Part shown: positions 1 through 7,477 of the stretch, piece after piece
Numbering within the stretch: the stretch's first letter is position 1
How the letters are laid out: each line of letters starts with the position of its first letter
NCBI RefSeq assembly: GCF_023347235.1
Contig: NZ_CP094467.1
Location: forward strand, 1,488,001 to 1,552,000
Direction: 5' to 3'
DNA: 64,000 nucleotides
Origin: Faecalibacterium sp. I4-1-79
Lineage (GTDB): Bacteria; Bacillota; Clostridia; Oscillospirales; Ruminococcaceae
The notes under the pieces: generated by a model
Seen by the model: only the letters and a program-made list of their open reading frames with translations
Database searches by the model: none
Told to the model about the DNA's origin: nothing
Made by a program: the position numbers and the translations under genes

Positions 1-53
1 GTTTTGTCCATGTCATATCACAAAGCAGCAAAAATAAAATTTGTTAATTTTTG

Positions 54-82
54 TTGAAATGATTGGCAAAATACGGTATACT
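54..82 (+). promoter_or_regulatory. Promoter for the decarboxylase subunit pair
   Basis: TTGAAA (54-59) and TATACT (77-82) are separated by 17 bases, a sigma-A type arrangement. It lies 69 bases upstream of the first gene. Bases 1-53 are AT-rich and hold nothing else I can identify. Confidence 0.6.
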
Positions 83-151
83 ATACCCAAATTGATTTTC
101 TGCTAACGATGTTGTATCGCTTGCAGTATCCAACAAACAGGAGGAAAAACC

Positions 152-508
152 ATGGACTTAGGTTTCGATGTGGTCGTTACCATTACTGGTATCGTGCTGG
201 TGTTCCTGATCCTCGTGCTGCTGATGGCTATCATCACGCTGGAGGGCAAGATCTTCGACTCGATGAATGCCAAGAAGAAGGCCGCTAAGACTGTTGCGCA
301 AGCACCCGCAGCAAAGCCCGCTGCCGCTCCGGTACAGCAGGCTGCGCCCGCTCCTCAGGTAGAGGAGGGCATCCCTGGTGACGTGGTGGCCGCTATTATG
401 GCTGCTATCCATGCAATGGGCAACGGCAAGTACACCCTTAAGGCAGTGCGTCGTGGCAAAAATGGCTGGGGCAAGGCCGGCGTGAACGACACCACGGCCC
501 CGTTTTAA
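152..508 (+). CDS. Sodium-translocating decarboxylase gamma subunit (OadG family)
   Basis: Small membrane-anchor subunit of a biotin-dependent, Na+-pumping carboxylyase; in the family it holds the complex together. The 118-residue protein has one hydrophobic helix at about residues 8-30. An Ala/Pro-rich linker (about 45-68) and a conserved soluble tail follow, as in OadG. AGGAGG (139-144) sits well for the ATG at 152. The beta subunit gene starts 16 bases downstream, so the two are co-transcribed. No carboxyltransferase (alpha) or biotin-carrier gene is visible, so the substrate (oxaloacetate, methylmalonyl-CoA or glutaconyl-CoA) cannot be told. Confidence 0.8.
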   Translation: MDLGFDVVVTITGIVLVFLILVLLMAIITLEGKIFDSMNAKKKAAKTVAQAPAAKPAAAPVQQAAPAPQVEEGIPGDVVAAIMAAIHAMGNGKYTLKAVRRGKNGWGKAGVNDTTAPF

Positions 509-523
509 CACAGGAGGAAGAGC

Positions 524-1732
524 ATGACACAGTTTATTGATACTCTGGTCGGTATTTTCCAAAGTTCCGGCTTTGCACAGTTTGGCCAGCCCGGCGGCTG
601 GCTGTACGCCGTGATGATCTGCGTGGGCTGCTTTTTGCTGTACCTCGCCATCGTCAAGGAGTTCGAACCCCTGATCCTGCTGCCCATGGCCTTTGGTATG
701 ATCCTTGCCAACCTCCCCGGCAGCGGCATCATCCACATGCAGTACTTCGTTGGTGACGGTCTGGAGCACCCCATGTGGGTCGAGATCCTGAACAACGGCG
801 GTCTGGCTGATATGCTCTACATGGGCGTTAAGCTGGGCATCTACCCGCCGCTGATCTTCCTCGGCATCGGCACCATGACCGACTTTGCACCCCTGATCTC
901 CAACCCCAAGAGCCTGCTGCTGGGCGCTGCCGCACAGTTTGGTATCTTCGGTACTTACATGGGTGCCCGTCTGCTGGTCGCTACTGGTCTGGTAGACTTC
1001 ACCCAGAAGCAGTCCGCTGCCATCTCCATCATCGGCGGTGCCGACGGTCCTACCGCTATCTTCGTTACCTCCCGTCTGGCACCTGAGCTGCTGGGCAGTA
1101 TCGCCGTGGCAGCCTACAGCTACATGGCACTGGTGCCCGTCATCCAGCCGCCCATCATGAAGGCACTGACCAGCTCCAAGGAGCGCTCTGTGGTCATGAA
1201 GCAGCTGCGCACTGTCTCCAAGACCGAGAGGATCATCTTCCCCATCATGGTCGCCATCATCGTTTCCCTCATCGTACCGGATGCCGCCGTTCTGGTCGGT
1301 ATGCTGATGCTGGGCAACCTGATGAAGGAGTGCGGCGTTGTGGACCGTATCCAGAAGACCGCCGGTAATGAGCTGATGAACATCATCACCATCTTCCTGG
1401 CTCTGTCTGTTGGCTGCACCACCAGTGCAAACACCTTCCTGAATACCCGCACCCTGTTCATCATCGTGCTGGGTCTGATCGCCTTCTCCTTCGGCACCGC
1501 AGCCGGTGTGCTGTGCGGCAAGGTCATGTACAAGCTGACCGGCGGTCAGGTGAACCCCCTGATCGGTTCTGCCGGCGTTTCCGCCGTGCCTATGGCCGCT
1601 CGTGTTTCCCAGAAGGTCGGCCAGAGCGAGAACCCCTCCAACTTCCTGCTGATGCACGCCATGGGCCCCAACGTGGCCGGCGTTATCGGTTCTGCCGTTG
1701 CTGCTGGTATCCTGATCAACATCTTCGGCTAA
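524..1732 (+). CDS. Sodium ion-translocating decarboxylase beta subunit (OadB family)
   Basis: Polytopic membrane subunit that couples decarboxylation of carboxybiotin to outward Na+ transport. The 402-residue protein is of normal family length, starts with a helix-rich N-terminus and contains the family motif GGADGPTAIF near residue 170, whose Asp is implicated in Na+/proton binding. The C-terminal segment with NPSNFLLMHAMGPNVAGVIG (near residue 370) is also typical of OadB. A GGAGG ribosome site precedes the ATG. It is second in a two-gene operon with the gamma subunit and is followed by a terminator. Confidence 0.92.
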   Translation: MTQFIDTLVGIFQSSGFAQFGQPGGWLYAVMICVGCFLLYLAIVKEFEPLILLPMAFGMILANLPGSGIIHMQYFVGDGLEHPMWVEILNNGGLADMLYMGVKLGIYPPLIFLGIGTMTDFAPLISNPKSLLLGAAAQFGIFGTYMGARLLVATGLVDFTQKQSAAISIIGGADGPTAIFVTSRLAPELLGSIAVAAYSYMALVPVIQPPIMKALTSSKERSVVMKQLRTVSKTERIIFPIMVAIIVSLIVPDAAVLVGMLMLGNLMKECGVVDRIQKTAGNELMNIITIFLALSVGCTTSANTFLNTRTLFIIVLGLIAFSFGTAAGVLCGKVMYKLTGGQVNPLIGSAGVSAVPMAARVSQKVGQSENPSNFLLMHAMGPNVAGVIGSAVAAGILINIFG

Positions 1733-1754
1733 GCAAAACCTGAAATACGACCTC

Positions 1755-1791
1755 AAGAGCCATCGCACAAGGCTGTGCGGTGGCTCTTTTT
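1755..1791 (+). terminator. Terminator after the decarboxylase operon
   Basis: Thirteen-base arms 1757-1769 and 1774-1786 pair with one G-U, separated by a four-base loop and followed by a T run. Confidence 0.85.
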
Positions 1792-1805
1792 GTGCAGAAC
1801 GATTT

Positions 1806-1910
1806 CAATGGCCTCCGCTGCGCTTTGGCCATATTCAGCGGAATTATGATTTATTATTTCGGGATAACGGAGCGTCTGCGGACGCTCCGTTATCCCATTT
1901 TCACGGGAGA
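1806..1910 (-). repeat. Variable-stem hairpin repeat, copy A (inverted)
   Basis: A 16-bp perfect hairpin (1861-1896) has loop CGCA when read on the minus strand. It is flanked by TCTCCCGTGAAAAT on one side. On the other side an AT-rich stretch leads to a second hairpin with arms ATGGCC and GGCCAT. The stem sequence differs from copies B (1948-2055) and C (18095-18200), but flanks, loop and both paired structures are kept. Copy A is in inverted orientation to copy B, with 37 unrelated bases between them. The 1733-2170 gap otherwise holds only a terminator and a promoter. Confidence 0.7.
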
Positions 1911-1947
1911 GGACGTAAGAGGTAACAGCAGACGTTTCCAGTTACGA

Positions 1948-2055
1948 CCCCTTCTGTGAAAAAGAGGTTCTGAAACGCCCGCAGGCGTTTCAGAACCTCA
2001 AATATTAAAATATACTTTCCTTGAACAATGGCCAGAGCGGCAGCGGAGGCCATTC
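1948..2055 (+). repeat. Variable-stem hairpin repeat, copy B
   Basis: Left flank CCCCTTCTGTGAAAAA is followed by a 16-bp perfect stem (arms 1964-1979 and 1984-1999) with loop CGCA. An AT-rich linker and a second hairpin (AATGGCC with GGCCATT) complete the unit. It has the same architecture as copies A and C with an unrelated stem sequence. Confidence 0.7.
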
Positions 2056-2096
2056 AAAATCGTTTTGCAATAAGGATGATAGCAACTTTTTCCTGT

Positions 2097-2125
2097 TTGT
2101 GTTTGGCTTCTGCTTGTGCTATCAT
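2097..2125 (+). promoter_or_regulatory. Possible promoter of the hydrolase/acetyltransferase pair
   Basis: TTGTGT (2097-2102), 17-base spacer, TATCAT (2120-2125). Both boxes are imperfect, but spacing and position 46 bases before the ATG are good. Confidence 0.4.
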
Positions 2126-2170
2126 AGAGAAAACAGGGCGCAATACGCCCCCAGAACAGGAGGGACTGTT

Positions 2171-2863
2171 ATGGAAAAAATCAAGCTCGAGGTTGCAGGC
2201 ATTCCGGCTGTCCTGTACGGCAAGCGCAGCCGTAAGGTCTATCTCTATGTCCATGGCAAAAACGGCAGCGCAGCCGAGGCTGCTCGCTTTGCCCGCACAG
2301 CTTGCCCGGTAGGCTGGCAGGTGCTGGCTGTCGATCTGCCGGAGCACGGCACCCGAAAAAACAGCCCGGAAAAGCTGGTGCCGTGGGTGGTTACCCGGGA
2401 GTTGCAAGCGGTCTATGCCCGGATGCAGCCGGTATGGAAGCAGATCCGCGTGTACGGGGTCAGCATCGGTGCGTGGTTTGTCATGCAGGCGTTGCAGACG
2501 CAAACGCCGGAAAAGGCACTGCTTGTCTCCCCGGTGGTGGATATGGAAAAGCTGATCCTTGACTTGATGCAGCAGGCAGGGGTAACGGAGGAACAGCTGC
2601 ACGCGGCAGGGGAAATCCCCACCGCCATGGGGGAGACCCTCTCGTGGCCGTATCTGTGCTGGGTGCGGGAACATCCGCTGCATTGGAAGGTGCCCACACA
2701 GGTGCTCTATGCCGATACGGACCCCCTTACCGGGCACACCGCTATGGAGCGGTTCCGGCAGCAGACCGGGGCGCACCTGACCATTCTGGAGGGCGGGGAG
2801 CACTGGTTCCACACCGAGACCCAGCTGGCCGCTCTGCAAAGCTGGGAGGAACACAATTGCTGA
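2171..2863 (+). CDS. Alpha/beta hydrolase
   Basis: Putative serine hydrolase of 230 residues; substrate unknown. The nucleophile elbow GVSIGAW (about residues 97-103), an HGK oxyanion-side motif near residue 28, an Asp in YADTDP (near 190) and the late His in GEHWFHT (near 213) supply a plausible Ser-Asp-His triad. I chose the ATG at 2171 because AGGAGGG lies 5-10 bases before it; longer readings start inside the upstream repeat. The stop overlaps the start of the GNAT gene, so the two are translationally coupled. Confidence 0.78.
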   Translation: MEKIKLEVAGIPAVLYGKRSRKVYLYVHGKNGSAAEAARFARTACPVGWQVLAVDLPEHGTRKNSPEKLVPWVVTRELQAVYARMQPVWKQIRVYGVSIGAWFVMQALQTQTPEKALLVSPVVDMEKLILDLMQQAGVTEEQLHAAGEIPTAMGETLSWPYLCWVREHPLHWKVPTQVLYADTDPLTGHTAMERFRQQTGAHLTILEGGEHWFHTETQLAALQSWEEHNC

Positions 2864-3324
2864 ACCTTACCGAACAGAAAGCCACGCTGGCAGAGCTGGA
2901 ATTGCTGGTAGCGGTGCGCTGCCGGGTGCTGCGGGCAGCCAATCAGCTGCCGGAAGATACTCCGCTGCCGGAGGTGGAGAGCCAGACACGGACCTATTAC
3001 CAGAAGGCCTTTGCCGAGAACACCCACACGGCGTATCTCCTTTGGAACGGTGAAACGCTGGCAGGCACCGGCGCCGTGAGCTATTTTCAGGTCATGCCCA
3101 CCGTCCATAACCCCACCGGTCGGAAAGCCTACCTTATGAATCTGTACACCGCACCGCAGTACCGGCGGCAGGGCATTGCGACCCGCATCCTGACCCGGTT
3201 GGTGGAGGATGCGCACCGGCGCGGGGTGACGGCCATCTCGCTGGAAGCGACCGCAATGGGCAGGCCGCTGTATGAAAAGTTCGGCTTTGTACCCATGGAA
3301 CATGAAATGGAACTGCCGGAATAA
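2857..3324 (+). CDS. GNAT-family N-acetyltransferase
   Basis: Transfers an acetyl group from acetyl-CoA to an unknown amine. The 155-residue protein has the acetyl-CoA pyrophosphate-binding loop YRRQGIATRIL (Q/RxxGxG/A type) and the C-terminal LYEKFGF motif of this fold. The start is taken as TTG 2857 because GGGAGGA ends six bases before it; CTG 2860 is an alternative. The start lies inside the hydrolase stop region, so expression is coupled. Confidence 0.85.
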   Translation: MLNLTEQKATLAELELLVAVRCRVLRAANQLPEDTPLPEVESQTRTYYQKAFAENTHTAYLLWNGETLAGTGAVSYFQVMPTVHNPTGRKAYLMNLYTAPQYRRQGIATRILTRLVEDAHRRGVTAISLEATAMGRPLYEKFGFVPMEHEMELPE

Positions 3325-3330
3325 AACAAA

Positions 3331-3370
3331 ACGCCGCTGACGGCTTTGTGCATCGTCAGCGGCATTTTGT
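3331..3370. terminator. Bidirectional terminator between GNAT gene and cstA
   Basis: Arms GCCGCTGACG (3333-3342) and CGTCAGCGGC (3354-3363) pair perfectly. A-rich and T-rich tails on the two sides suit both convergent genes. Confidence 0.8.
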
Positions 3371-3406
3371 TTATTGAAAACAGGATTGTGAATGGCAGGG
3401 TTAAAA

Positions 3407-5134
3407 TCAGACCTTAGTTTCGCTGTTGTGCTCAGCCTTCTTGTAAGCGGAGAAGGAATGGAACACAATGTTCAGACCCAGCACGATCAGCAATACGGCA
3501 AGGATCAGCTGCAGGCCGTTTGCGATGAACACAGCGCCCCAAGTGGTCTCACCGGCAGGGATGGTAACAGAAGCGGCAGTGCTGATGGCCTTGACCATAG
3601 CGATCAGGCGCTGCACCAATGCGGTAAAGGTAACGCACAGCATGATGATCAACGGGGGGAACAGCATCTTGTTGCTGCGGCCGGTCACCTTCAGGAACAC
3701 GCACAGGGTAGCCAGCACCAGTGCGCTCAGCAGCTGGTTGGCAGAGCCGAACAGCGGCCAGATGTTGGCGTAGCCGATCTTGGTCAGGATAAAGCCGAAC
3801 ACCAGCGTGATAAAGGTGGAGAAGTACACATTGCAGAACAGCTTGCGCCAACCCTCAGCGTGCTCCATATCGTCCACGCTGAACAGCTCCTGGAAGCTCA
3901 TGCGGCCAATGCGGGCCACGGCATCCAGACTGGTCAGTGCCAGTGCGGAAACGCACATGGTCATGAACACGGTAGCAGCGTAGGCGGGCACACCGAACAT
4001 CTCAAAGAAACCGGCAACGCCGCGGCTGAAGATCTGGAACGGGGTACCAGCGGCAGGGGTGCCGTCGGCAGCTGCGGCAGCACCGGCCACGCACAGAGCC
4101 AGCACAGCCAGCAGGCTTTCAAGGATCATGGCACCGTAGCCGACCTTCAGCATATCCTTCTCGTTCTCAACGGTCTTGGAGGAAGTACCGGAGGAAACAA
4201 GGCTGTGGAAGCCGGAAACTGCACCGCAGGCCACGGTGACAAACAGGATGGGGAACATGGTGCCCAGCTTTTCGTTGGTAAAGCCGGTGAACACGGGCAG
4301 GTTCATGGTGGGGTGTGCAACCAGCAGGCCAACCACAGCGCCCACGATCATGGCCACGAACATAAAGGTGGTCATGTGGTCACGGGGCTGCTTGAGCAGC
4401 CACATGGGCAGCACAGCGGCAAAGAAGATGTACACAAAGGTGATGTAGCTCCAAGCGGCCTTGCCCAGGATCAGGGGCAGGTTTGCGCCGATAACAAAGG
4501 ACAGCACGATGAACACGATGCTGATAACGCTTTCCTTCCAGCCGGAGAAGTTGAACTTTTTCTGCAGCAGGCCAAAGATAACGGCAAACACCATGAACAT
4601 GATGGACACCATACCGGCAGCGCCGTTGGTCTTGGCGGCCTCGACCATTGCACCGTCTGCGCCGAAGGCATTGAAGGTGCCGGCAACCATGTCCGCAAAG
4701 GCGGCAATGACGATGCCGCAGAACAGCCAGCAGAACAGCAGGAACAGCTTGCGGCCGGTCTTGCCGATGTACTTTTCAATCAGCATACCCATGCTCTTGC
4801 CGTCGTTCTTAACGGAAGCATACAGGGCACCAAAGTCGGTGACAGCGCCGAAGAAGATGCCGCCCAGCAGCACCCACAGCAGCACCGGCAGCCAGCCGAA
4901 GGCTGCGGCCTGAATGGCACCGGTGACAGGGCCTGCGCCGGCAATGGAGCTGAACTGGTGGGCAAACACCGTCCAGCCGTTGGTGGGCACATAGTCCCGG
5001 CCATCCTCGTGGACGACAGCCGGAGTCTTGGCTGCGGGGTCAATGCCCCATTTGTTAGCCAGCCAGCGGCCGTAAAGCACATAAGCGCCAAACAGGCACA
5101 CCGCTGCGATCAATACGATGACCAGCGTGTTCAT
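3407..5134 (-). CDS. cstA: Carbon starvation protein A family transporter
   Basis: Multi-pass membrane protein of the CstA family, which takes up peptides or pyruvate. The 575-residue protein shows about 16 hydrophobic segments and the family block HQFSSIAGAGPVTGAIQA at residues 59-76. It is a stand-alone gene read leftward, with an AAAGAGG ribosome site just before its ATG. A long T-box leader lies upstream (5215-5560), which suggests control by the charging state of one tRNA and favours amino acid or peptide uptake as the role. The substrate is inferred, not shown. Confidence 0.9.
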   Translation of the reverse strand: MNTLVIVLIAAVCLFGAYVLYGRWLANKWGIDPAAKTPAVVHEDGRDYVPTNGWTVFAHQFSSIAGAGPVTGAIQAAAFGWLPVLLWVLLGGIFFGAVTDFGALYASVKNDGKSMGMLIEKYIGKTGRKLFLLFCWLFCGIVIAAFADMVAGTFNAFGADGAMVEAAKTNGAAGMVSIMFMVFAVIFGLLQKKFNFSGWKESVISIVFIVLSFVIGANLPLILGKAAWSYITFVYIFFAAVLPMWLLKQPRDHMTTFMFVAMIVGAVVGLLVAHPTMNLPVFTGFTNEKLGTMFPILFVTVACGAVSGFHSLVSSGTSSKTVENEKDMLKVGYGAMILESLLAVLALCVAGAAAAADGTPAAGTPFQIFSRGVAGFFEMFGVPAYAATVFMTMCVSALALTSLDAVARIGRMSFQELFSVDDMEHAEGWRKLFCNVYFSTFITLVFGFILTKIGYANIWPLFGSANQLLSALVLATLCVFLKVTGRSNKMLFPPLIIMLCVTFTALVQRLIAMVKAISTAASVTIPAGETTWGAVFIANGLQLILAVLLIVLGLNIVFHSFSAYKKAEHNSETKV

Positions 5135-5214
5135 AGTTTTCTACCTCTTTCCTTTTTTCACTCCGCAACAGGTTCGGAACGATAGACTGCCGTCCGGCAA
5201 AGCATTGCCCCGGA

Positions 5215-5560
5215 GCGTAAAAAACCTTCGTCCTCGGCACATGACCGGGTTTTCCGGCCACACTCCGAAGACGAAGGCTTCTGCTCCCGCCTGCCAGGGC
5301 AGGAGCAATACTCCGCGGTACCACTTCGCTTGCTGTGTTAAAACAGCCACTCTCCCACGCATGGTACACTGACCATGCTGCCCGATAACGTGGGCTGGAC
5401 GGCACCGTGCTACTAAGGGGCACAAAACCCGGTTCACACAGGCTGCTCGCAGGCGAGGGTCCTCTGCTCCTGACTGCCGCTTTTTCACCCGAGAAGCGGC
5501 TCGCTGAAAGAGGGTGATGCAGAAGATCATGTCCTGTTCCTTGCATTTGCTGAATGATTG
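5215..5560 (-). promoter_or_regulatory. T-box riboswitch upstream of cstA
   Basis: Read on the minus strand, the T-box core GTGGTACCGCGG is at 5313-5324. It is followed by a strong terminator with 13-bp arms (5265-5277 with 5225-5237) and a T run near 5224-5216. About 230 bases of structured sequence upstream can form Stem I. T-box leaders read through when the matching tRNA is uncharged. I could not assign the specifier codon with confidence; alignment to the pheS leader places it near GAC/ACC around 5458-5462. Confidence 0.85.
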
Positions 5561-5566
5561 TGTCCT

Positions 5567-5595
5567 ACTTTATTCCCGTTTTCATCAATTGTCAA
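5567..5595 (-). promoter_or_regulatory. Promoter of the cstA leader
   Basis: On the minus strand: TTGACA (5590-5595), 17-base spacer, TAAAGT (5567-5572). Transcription should begin near 5560, giving a leader of about 425 bases. Confidence 0.7.
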
Positions 5596-5729
5596 TATTT
5601 TCGTCACAAGTTCAGAGGATACGCCAATTCAAGCCATTTTCTGGGAATAATTTTTAGGTGATTTTCTTTCATGTGTGAAGAGAATAAAACTAAACACGTC
5701 TACAATTGAAAACCATTCACTCACAGGTC

Positions 5730-5758
5730 TTGACTTTCACACTTTGAAGTGCTAAAGT
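5730..5758 (+). promoter_or_regulatory. Promoter of the yerC-like gene
   Basis: TTGACT (5730-5735), 17-base spacer, TAAAGT (5753-5758). It lies 80 bases upstream of the ATG at 5838. The gap 5600-5729 is AT-rich and shows no other feature. Confidence 0.65.
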
Positions 5759-5837
5759 AATGGCGTGCAGAATATTCCGTGCGGCAGCACTGCCTGTTTT
5801 GCCCGCTGCCGCCGCTATTATAATAAGGAGAAAAACA

Positions 5838-6146
5838 ATGGCTGAAAAAAATTCCAGAAGAAACGAGACGACGGATGCGCTCTTTGATGCCATCCTCAGT
5901 CTGGAGAGCCGGGAAGAGTGCTACGCTTTTTTTGAGGATCTGTGCACTGTAAAGGAGATCTCGGATATGGCACAGCGCTTACAGGCTGCAAAGCTCCTGC
6001 TGGATGGTGCCACCTACGAGCAGATCGTCAAGGCGGTGGAGATCAGCACCGCCACCATCAGCCGTATCAACCGCTGCATCCAGTACGGCTCCGGCGGCTA
6101 CCGCGACACCATTGAGAAGGTGCGCGCACAGGCAGAAAAGCAGTAA
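5838..6146 (+). CDS. TrpR-related regulator, YerC/YecD family
   Basis: Small DNA-binding protein (102 residues) of the Trp-repressor superfamily. The helix-turn-helix segment ATYEQIVKAVEISTATISRI is at about residues 58-77, preceded by the conserved EISDMAQRLQAA block. AAGGAG (5825-5830) supports the ATG at 5838. Members are conserved in Firmicutes near nucleotide or DNA metabolism genes; target and ligand are unknown here. Confidence 0.85.
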   Translation: MAEKNSRRNETTDALFDAILSLESREECYAFFEDLCTVKEISDMAQRLQAAKLLLDGATYEQIVKAVEISTATISRINRCIQYGSGGYRDTIEKVRAQAEKQ

Positions 6147-6205
6147 CAGCCGTACCCGCCGCAGCATAGGATAGGGCACACGACCGGAAAGGAAGGTTTT
6201 GCCCT

Positions 6206-6532
6206 ATGATGATCGATACACCCTGTGCCCGTTCTCAGTGCCCGGAGATGCCCAAGGTCAGTCTGGATCAGGCTGTCGTGGACCTGATGGAAAGCATTGC
6301 CCTGCAGGAAACAGCGCTCAGCCACATTTTGTGTGCCGAAAGCCGGAAGATGCAGAAAGCCATGGATCTGGACGGTCTGGATCTTTGCAAGCTGCTGGAG
6401 GTGAACGACTCCGCTACCAACATGGTGCACGCCGTAGCAAACCTTGAGCTGGTGCTCAAGGATAAGCTGGAGTTCGTTTCCAACAACCTCTATGTCCCGG
6501 GGGACAGCAGCTGCCCGTCACCTGCGCAGTAG
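6206..6532 (+). CDS. Conserved small protein of unknown function
   Basis: A 108-residue acidic protein with no signal peptide or membrane segment. The central part (residues 20-75) contains VVDLMESIALQETALSHIL and LVLKDKLEFV. This pattern of paired amphipathic helices resembles short clostridial proteins often found beside coat or collagen-like surface proteins. AAGGAAGG lies about 10 bases before the ATG. It may share the yerC promoter (60-base gap). Confidence 0.6.
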   Translation: MMIDTPCARSQCPEMPKVSLDQAVVDLMESIALQETALSHILCAESRKMQKAMDLDGLDLCKLLEVNDSATNMVHAVANLELVLKDKLEFVSNNLYVPGDSSCPSPAQ

Positions 6533-6590
6533 CGCTTTTGCAGGGGACGGTCTCTGCTGCAATTTGATCCGTGAAAATGCAATGCCGGGC

Positions 6591-6622
6591 AGCCCGCGGG
6601 CTGCCCGGCATTGTGCTGCACC
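6591..6622. repeat. Perfect GC-rich hairpin with CGCG centre
   Basis: Fourteen-bp arms (6591-6604 and 6609-6622) around CGCG, preceded by CCGTGAAAAT. The stem-plus-flank resembles the left half of the variable-stem repeats at 1.8-2.1 and 18.1 kb, but the right-hand ATGGYC hairpin is missing. Confidence 0.5.
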
Positions 6623-6634
6623 GCGCTGCCGCAA

Positions 6635-6677
6635 GGGAGGCTGCTGTGCAAAAAACGGCGCAGCGGCCTCCCTTTTT
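6635..6677 (+). terminator. Terminator upstream of the HAD gene
   Basis: Fifteen-base arms 6635-6649 and 6658-6672 pair with two G-U wobbles and are followed by TTTTT. Confidence 0.8.
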
Positions 6678-6719
6678 AGGAAAATTCTGCATAAGAGACA
6701 GAAAAATCTTTTGTTGGAA

Positions 6720-6748
6720 TTGCTGATGTATCAAATCTGTGCTATACT
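6720..6748 (+). promoter_or_regulatory. Promoter of the HAD phosphatase gene
   Basis: TTGCTG (6720-6725), 17-base spacer, TATACT (6743-6748). Predicted transcription start near 6755 makes an ATG at 6764 nearly leaderless and favours the TTG at 6785. Confidence 0.65.
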
Positions 6749-6784
6749 ATTGGATGTATCACCATGAAAGCGAGGAATAAAACA

Positions 6785-7438
6785 TTGCTGCATTATGATG
6801 CGATCCTATTTGATGTGGACGGGACGCTGATCGATTCAGCCCCCGGTATCATTCATACATTGCAAGAGGTTTTCTGCACCATGGGTGTGGATGTATCCGG
6901 CATCAACCTGCGCCGTTATCTGGGCCCGCCCCTGCGCAAAAGTTTCGGCGAGCACTTCACCGACCCGGCGCTGATCGAAAAAGCTACCGACCTTTACCGC
7001 ACGAGTTACGCGGTGAAGGGCAGTCACGAGTGTGCCGTGTTCCCGGGGGTTCCGCAGATGCTGCAAACCTTGAAACAGGCCGGTTTTCGCCTGTGCACTG
7101 CCACCTCCAAGCCCACCAAGGTGGTCACCCCCATTCTGGAAGAGCAGGGGCTGGCACAGTATTTTGATTTTATCGGCGGCGCCTCTATGGACGAAAGCCG
7201 GGACACCAAGACCGAGGTCGTGCGTTATGTGCTCAGCCAGCCCGCTTTGCAGGGCAAGCGGGTGCTGATGGTGGGCGACCGTAACGATGATATGCGGGGC
7301 GCTGCCGACTGCGGTCTGGATGCTGCCGGTGTGCTGTACGGCTACGGCAGCCGGGAAGAGCTGGAAGCCTTCCATCCAGTGCTGCTGGCCGAAAGCTGCG
7401 CCGACCTTACCGACCGGCTGCTGGCAGCCCGGGTATGA
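6785..7438 (+). CDS. HAD-family phosphatase, phosphoglycolate phosphatase-like
   Basis: Hydrolyses a small phosphorylated metabolite. The 217-residue protein carries HAD motif I FDVDGTL at residues 7-13, motif II TATSKP near 108 and motif III/IV MVGDRNDD near 161. The helical cap between them is of the Gph/PpaX type. I chose TTG 6785 because GAGGA (6772-6776) is correctly spaced before it; ATG 6764 in the same frame has no ribosome site. Substrate is not determinable from sequence. Confidence 0.8.
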   Translation: MLHYDAILFDVDGTLIDSAPGIIHTLQEVFCTMGVDVSGINLRRYLGPPLRKSFGEHFTDPALIEKATDLYRTSYAVKGSHECAVFPGVPQMLQTLKQAGFRLCTATSKPTKVVTPILEEQGLAQYFDFIGGASMDESRDTKTEVVRYVLSQPALQGKRVLMVGDRNDDMRGAADCGLDAAGVLYGYGSREELEAFHPVLLAESCADLTDRLLAARV

Positions 7439-7477
7439 CAGGAAGTTTCATTCCTTCGGAAGGAGAATGGATAGAAT

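Noticed and set aside
3392-5185. A 597-codon open frame opposite cstA
   Set aside because: Composition (His, Gly, Gln) is what antisense reading of a membrane-protein gene gives; no start signal.
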